Origin: Flavobacteriaceae bacterium
GTDB lineage: Bacteria > Bacteroidota > Bacteroidia > Flavobacteriales > Flavobacteriaceae
Assembly (NCBI GenBank): GCA_015488935.1
Contig: WFMU01000021.1
Location: forward strand, 1 to 17,461
Length of the DNA: 17,461 bases
Direction: 5' to 3'
Below are positions 15,446 to 17,461 of the stretch, one piece after another (the stretch's first letter is position 1; each line of letters opens with the position of its first letter). A model generated the notes under the pieces. It did not search any database. It worked only from the letters and a program-made list of their open reading frames with translations, and was not told the origin of the DNA. Position numbers and translations under genes: made by a program.

Positions 15446-16078
15446 TTAAAATTCTAAAACTTCTATTTTGTTACGGTGTAATTTTATTTTACCTAAGTTT
15501 TCCAATTGTTTTAATAATCTAGAAATTACAACTCTAGAAGTGTTTAAATCAATTGCAATTTGTTGGTGTGTTGTATTTAAAGTTGTATCACGCATTATTT
15601 TTACTTTATCGGAAAGGTATTTGAACAAACGTTCATCCATTTTCATAAAAGCAAGGGTGTCTATGGCTTCAATCATTTCATCCAAACGGCTGCTGTAACT
15701 TTCAATTACAAATTCGCGCCAAGATTTGTATTTTGCCATCCACTCTTCTAATTTTTTTACAGGCAAATAAATTGCTTCGGATTCTTTTTCTGCAACACCT
15801 CTAACTTTACTTTTACTTTTGTTTAAACAGTTTACAAAAGAGATAGCACAGGTATCTCCTCTTTCTAAAAAGTACAAAACAATTTCATCTCCGTTTTTAT
15901 CTTCTCTAACAATTTTTACTGCGCCATTTAGTAATAAAGGTACTTGAGTAATAGTACTTCCAACATCAATTAGTAAATCGTCTTTTTTTAGAGTAACTAA
16001 GGTACCATATTTTTCTATTTCGTTTAATAACTCTGGCTCAAAGACAATACTAAAATAGTCTTGTAATTTAATTCGCAT
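15446..16078 (-). CDS. Crp/Fnr-family transcriptional regulator
   Basis: This 210-residue regulator has an N-terminal cyclic-nucleotide-binding-type beta barrel (about 15-115), a long dimerisation helix (about 116-145) and a C-terminal winged helix-turn-helix (about 150-210). The HTH reads THQQIAIDLNTSRVVISRLLKQLE (171-193, given here from its first Thr170) with recognition-helix residues Arg182, Val183 and Arg187. The cAMP-pocket arginine-serine pair of true Crp is not evident, and the Fnr N-terminal cysteine cluster is absent, so the signal is neither clearly cAMP nor an Fnr-type iron-sulfur cluster. Two cysteines (77 and 84) sit in the barrel segment after GDT. The gene starts 11 bases after the waaA stop and is probably co-transcribed with it. 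It is a candidate for binding the two Crp-like operators near 14369-14456. Confidence 0.92.
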   Translation of the reverse strand: MRIKLQDYFSIVFEPELLNEIEKYGTLVTLKKDDLLIDVGSTITQVPLLLNGAVKIVREDKNGDEIVLYFLERGDTCAISFVNCLNKSKSKVRGVAEKESEAIYLPVKKLEEWMAKYKSWREFVIESYSSRLDEMIEAIDTLAFMKMDERLFKYLSDKVKIMRDTTLNTTHQQIAIDLNTSRVVISRLLKQLENLGKIKLHRNKIEVLEF

Positions 16079-16089
16079 ATTGATACATA

Positions 16090-17394
16090 TTAATTAGTGA
16101 GATTACGAGCTTGCAAGATACTACTATTTTTTTTAATATAGTCTAAGATACTGTTTGTGGCACCAATACTACTATTTATATATTTTTTAGTTATTGCAGA
16201 AGTACTATTTTTAAAAGCGGTATTTGTGGTAAATTTTTTTAAAAGTGTAGCTAATTCATTGGTGTTATTAATAACAAAACAGCCTTTTGAAGCTACTAAA
16301 TCGGTAGCTTCTTTAAATTTTTGATAATTAGGACCAATAATAATAGGTACACCAAAAGTAGCTGGTTCTAAAATATTGTGAATTCCACTACCAAAACCGC
16401 CACCAACATAAGCAACATTTGCATAACTGTAAATTTTTGTTAAAATTCCAATAGTATCTATAATAAAAACTTGTGCTTCTATAAAGTCGTTTAGATGTAG
16501 TGTATTTCTTTCGGAATATAGAATTACTTTTTTTGAAATACTGTTTTTTAGATTAGCAATATCTTTAATATTATGAGGAGCAATAATAAACTTTTCTTTA
16601 CTAGTTGCTTGATTATTAATATAATTTACGATTAATTCTTCATCTTTTTTCCATGTGCTACCAGCAACTAAGATGTGTTTTTCTTGTGTGAATTTTTCTA
16701 TAAAATGGAGTTGGTTATTTTGTTTGGTAATTTCAAAAACACGGTCAAAACGCGTATCGCCACTTATGGTAACATTATCTAAATTAATACTATTTAATAG
16801 TTTTTTAGAATTTTCATCTTGCACAAAAAAATGATCAAATGTTTTAAGTGATTTTCTCATAAATGAACTCAACAAACCATTAGTAAAAAAAGCTTGTTTT
16901 TTTCTAAATATTCCCGAAACAAGTAGTGTTTGGATGGAATTTTTATTCAATTCCTTTAAAATATTTGGCCAAAACTCGTATTTAATAAAAATGGCTAAGT
17001 TAGGATGTGCCATTGCTATAAATTTTCTTACATTTTTTTGAGTATCTAAAGGCAAATAACAAATAACATCGGCAAATTCATAATCTTTTCGAACCTCATA
17101 ACCAGAAGGTGAAAAAAAAGTTAAAATAATTTTTATATCTTGAGTATCTTCGGTCTTCTGTCTTCTATCTTCGAACCTTTTAAAAGCTTCTATTATTGGT
17201 CTTCCTTGTTCGAATTCGCCTAATGAAGCGCAGTGAAACCAAATGATGGTATCTGTTTTTTTTATAATTTGTAATTTTTTAAAGGTTTCTTTTCTTCCGT
17301 TAAGGAAAAGAAAAATCTTTTTATGAAACCAACTCACAGGAATTAACAACCAGCTAATTAAAATGACAAATATGTTATAAAAAAAATAAATCAC
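16090..17394 (-). CDS. waaA: 3-deoxy-D-manno-octulosonic acid (Kdo) transferase
   Basis: WaaA (KdtA) transfers Kdo from CMP-Kdo to the lipid A precursor at the cytoplasmic face of the inner membrane, an early step of lipopolysaccharide assembly. The 434-residue protein has an N-terminal membrane anchor (about 1-24). The HCASLGEFEQ motif follows, with catalytic Glu60, then TFFSPSGYE, KYEFWPN, SGDTRFDR, and the sugar-nucleotide motif YVGGGFGSGIHNILEPATFGVP. It starts with GTG. No ATG lies nearby, and the residues after it match the usual family N-terminus. Residues 75-85 (EDRRQKTEDTQ) are encoded largely by a tandem heptamer repeat and look like an insertion between the IIEAF helix and the IILTFFSPSGYE strand. 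The Crp/Fnr gene follows 11 bp downstream. Confidence 0.93.
   Translation of the reverse strand: MIYFFYNIFVILISWLLIPVSWFHKKIFLFLNGRKETFKKLQIIKKTDTIIWFHCASLGEFEQGRPIIEAFKRFEDRRQKTEDTQDIKIILTFFSPSGYEVRKDYEFADVICYLPLDTQKNVRKFIAMAHPNLAIFIKYEFWPNILKELNKNSIQTLLVSGIFRKKQAFFTNGLLSSFMRKSLKTFDHFFVQDENSKKLLNSINLDNVTISGDTRFDRVFEITKQNNQLHFIEKFTQEKHILVAGSTWKKDEELIVNYINNQATSKEKFIIAPHNIKDIANLKNSISKKVILYSERNTLHLNDFIEAQVFIIDTIGILTKIYSYANVAYVGGGFGSGIHNILEPATFGVPIIIGPNYQKFKEATDLVASKGCFVINNTNELATLLKKFTTNTAFKNSTSAITKKYINSSIGATNSILDYIKKNSSILQARNLTN
17147..17174. repeat. Four-copy tandem heptamer repeat inside waaA
   Basis: On the plus strand four consecutive 7-base units, TCTTCGG, TCTTCTG, TCTTCTA and TCTTCGA, share the core TCTTC. 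In the waaA frame the minus-strand copy encodes EDRRQKTED. The unit is not a multiple of three, so each copy is read in a different frame. Confidence 0.8.
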
Positions 17395-17398
17395 TTTG

Positions 17399-17406
17399 CA
17401 AAATTA
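17399..17406 (-). promoter_or_regulatory. Possible -7 promoter element of waaA
   Basis: TAATTTTG on the minus strand is an exact TAnnTTTG match only 4 bases before the GTG start codon. If used, transcription would begin at or next to the start codon. There is no TTG at -33 spacing, so this could be chance in AT-rich sequence. Confidence 0.3.
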
Positions 17407-17426
17407 ACACTAATCCTTATAATTTG

Positions 17427-17434
17427 TATTTTTG
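17427..17434 (+). promoter_or_regulatory. -7 promoter element of the right-edge gene
   Basis: TATTTTTG is an exact TAnnTTTG match on the plus strand. It predicts a start of transcription near 17438-17441, shortly before an ATG at 17458 with an A-rich leader (caaataag). Confidence 0.45.
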
Positions 17435-17457
17435 CATACAATTAAATTTCAAATAAG

Positions 17458-17461
17458 ATGA
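17458..17461 (+). CDS. Start codon of a divergent gene (partial, runs off right edge)
   Basis: An ATG preceded by an A-rich leader and a good -7 element stands at the very end of the window, divergent from waaA. Only four bases are visible, so nothing can be said about the product. Confidence 0.35.

Overview
The window comes from an AT-rich member of the Bacteroidota, almost certainly a marine-type Flavobacteriaceae. Four things point there: a full-length SprA translocon of the type 9 secretion system (T9SS), promoters with TAnnTTTG-like -7 elements instead of sigma70 boxes, A-rich start contexts without Shine-Dalgarno sequences, and lipoproteins with the surface-export pattern of this phylum. 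No rRNA, tRNA, CRISPR array, insertion sequence, prophage or integrase was found. The region looks like chromosomal core.

Left two thirds (1-11785), all on the minus strand. In transcription order these are maeB (malic enzyme), ruvA (Holliday junction subunit), sprA (T9SS outer-membrane pore, about 7.2 kb), gcvH (glycine cleavage H protein), a VanZ-like membrane protein and a TonB-type energy transducer. Gaps are very short (40 bp, 3 bp, 25 bp, a 35-bp overlap, 42 bp) and no hairpin terminator is visible until after the TonB gene, so long co-transcription is plausible. The first codons of a second TonB-like gene lie at the left edge behind their own promoter.

Middle (11786-13342). A plus-strand pair encodes a DUF4920 lipoprotein and a small cytochrome c'-like lipoprotein with a C-terminal CxxCH. 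It faces a minus-strand cold-shock gene, and a shared hairpin ends both.

Right part (13343-17461). A split YeeE/YedE-type sulfur-compound transporter (two minus-strand genes) is divergent from a plus-strand DUF4382 surface lipoprotein. Their 217-bp intergenic region holds two Crp-like 5-6-5 inverted repeats, one at a class-II activator position for each divergent promoter. A Crp/Fnr-family regulator follows shortly, in tandem behind waaA (Kdo transferase), and is the obvious candidate to bind them. waaA carries a small in-frame tandem heptamer repeat that adds about 11 residues. The window ends at the start codon of a divergent plus-strand gene.

The best candidates for something not described before are the paired Crp-like operators linking sulfur transport to a DUF4382 lipoprotein, the heptamer insertion in waaA, and a strongly basic segment inside SprA. 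No wholly new multi-gene system is evident. Most genes belong to well-known families.
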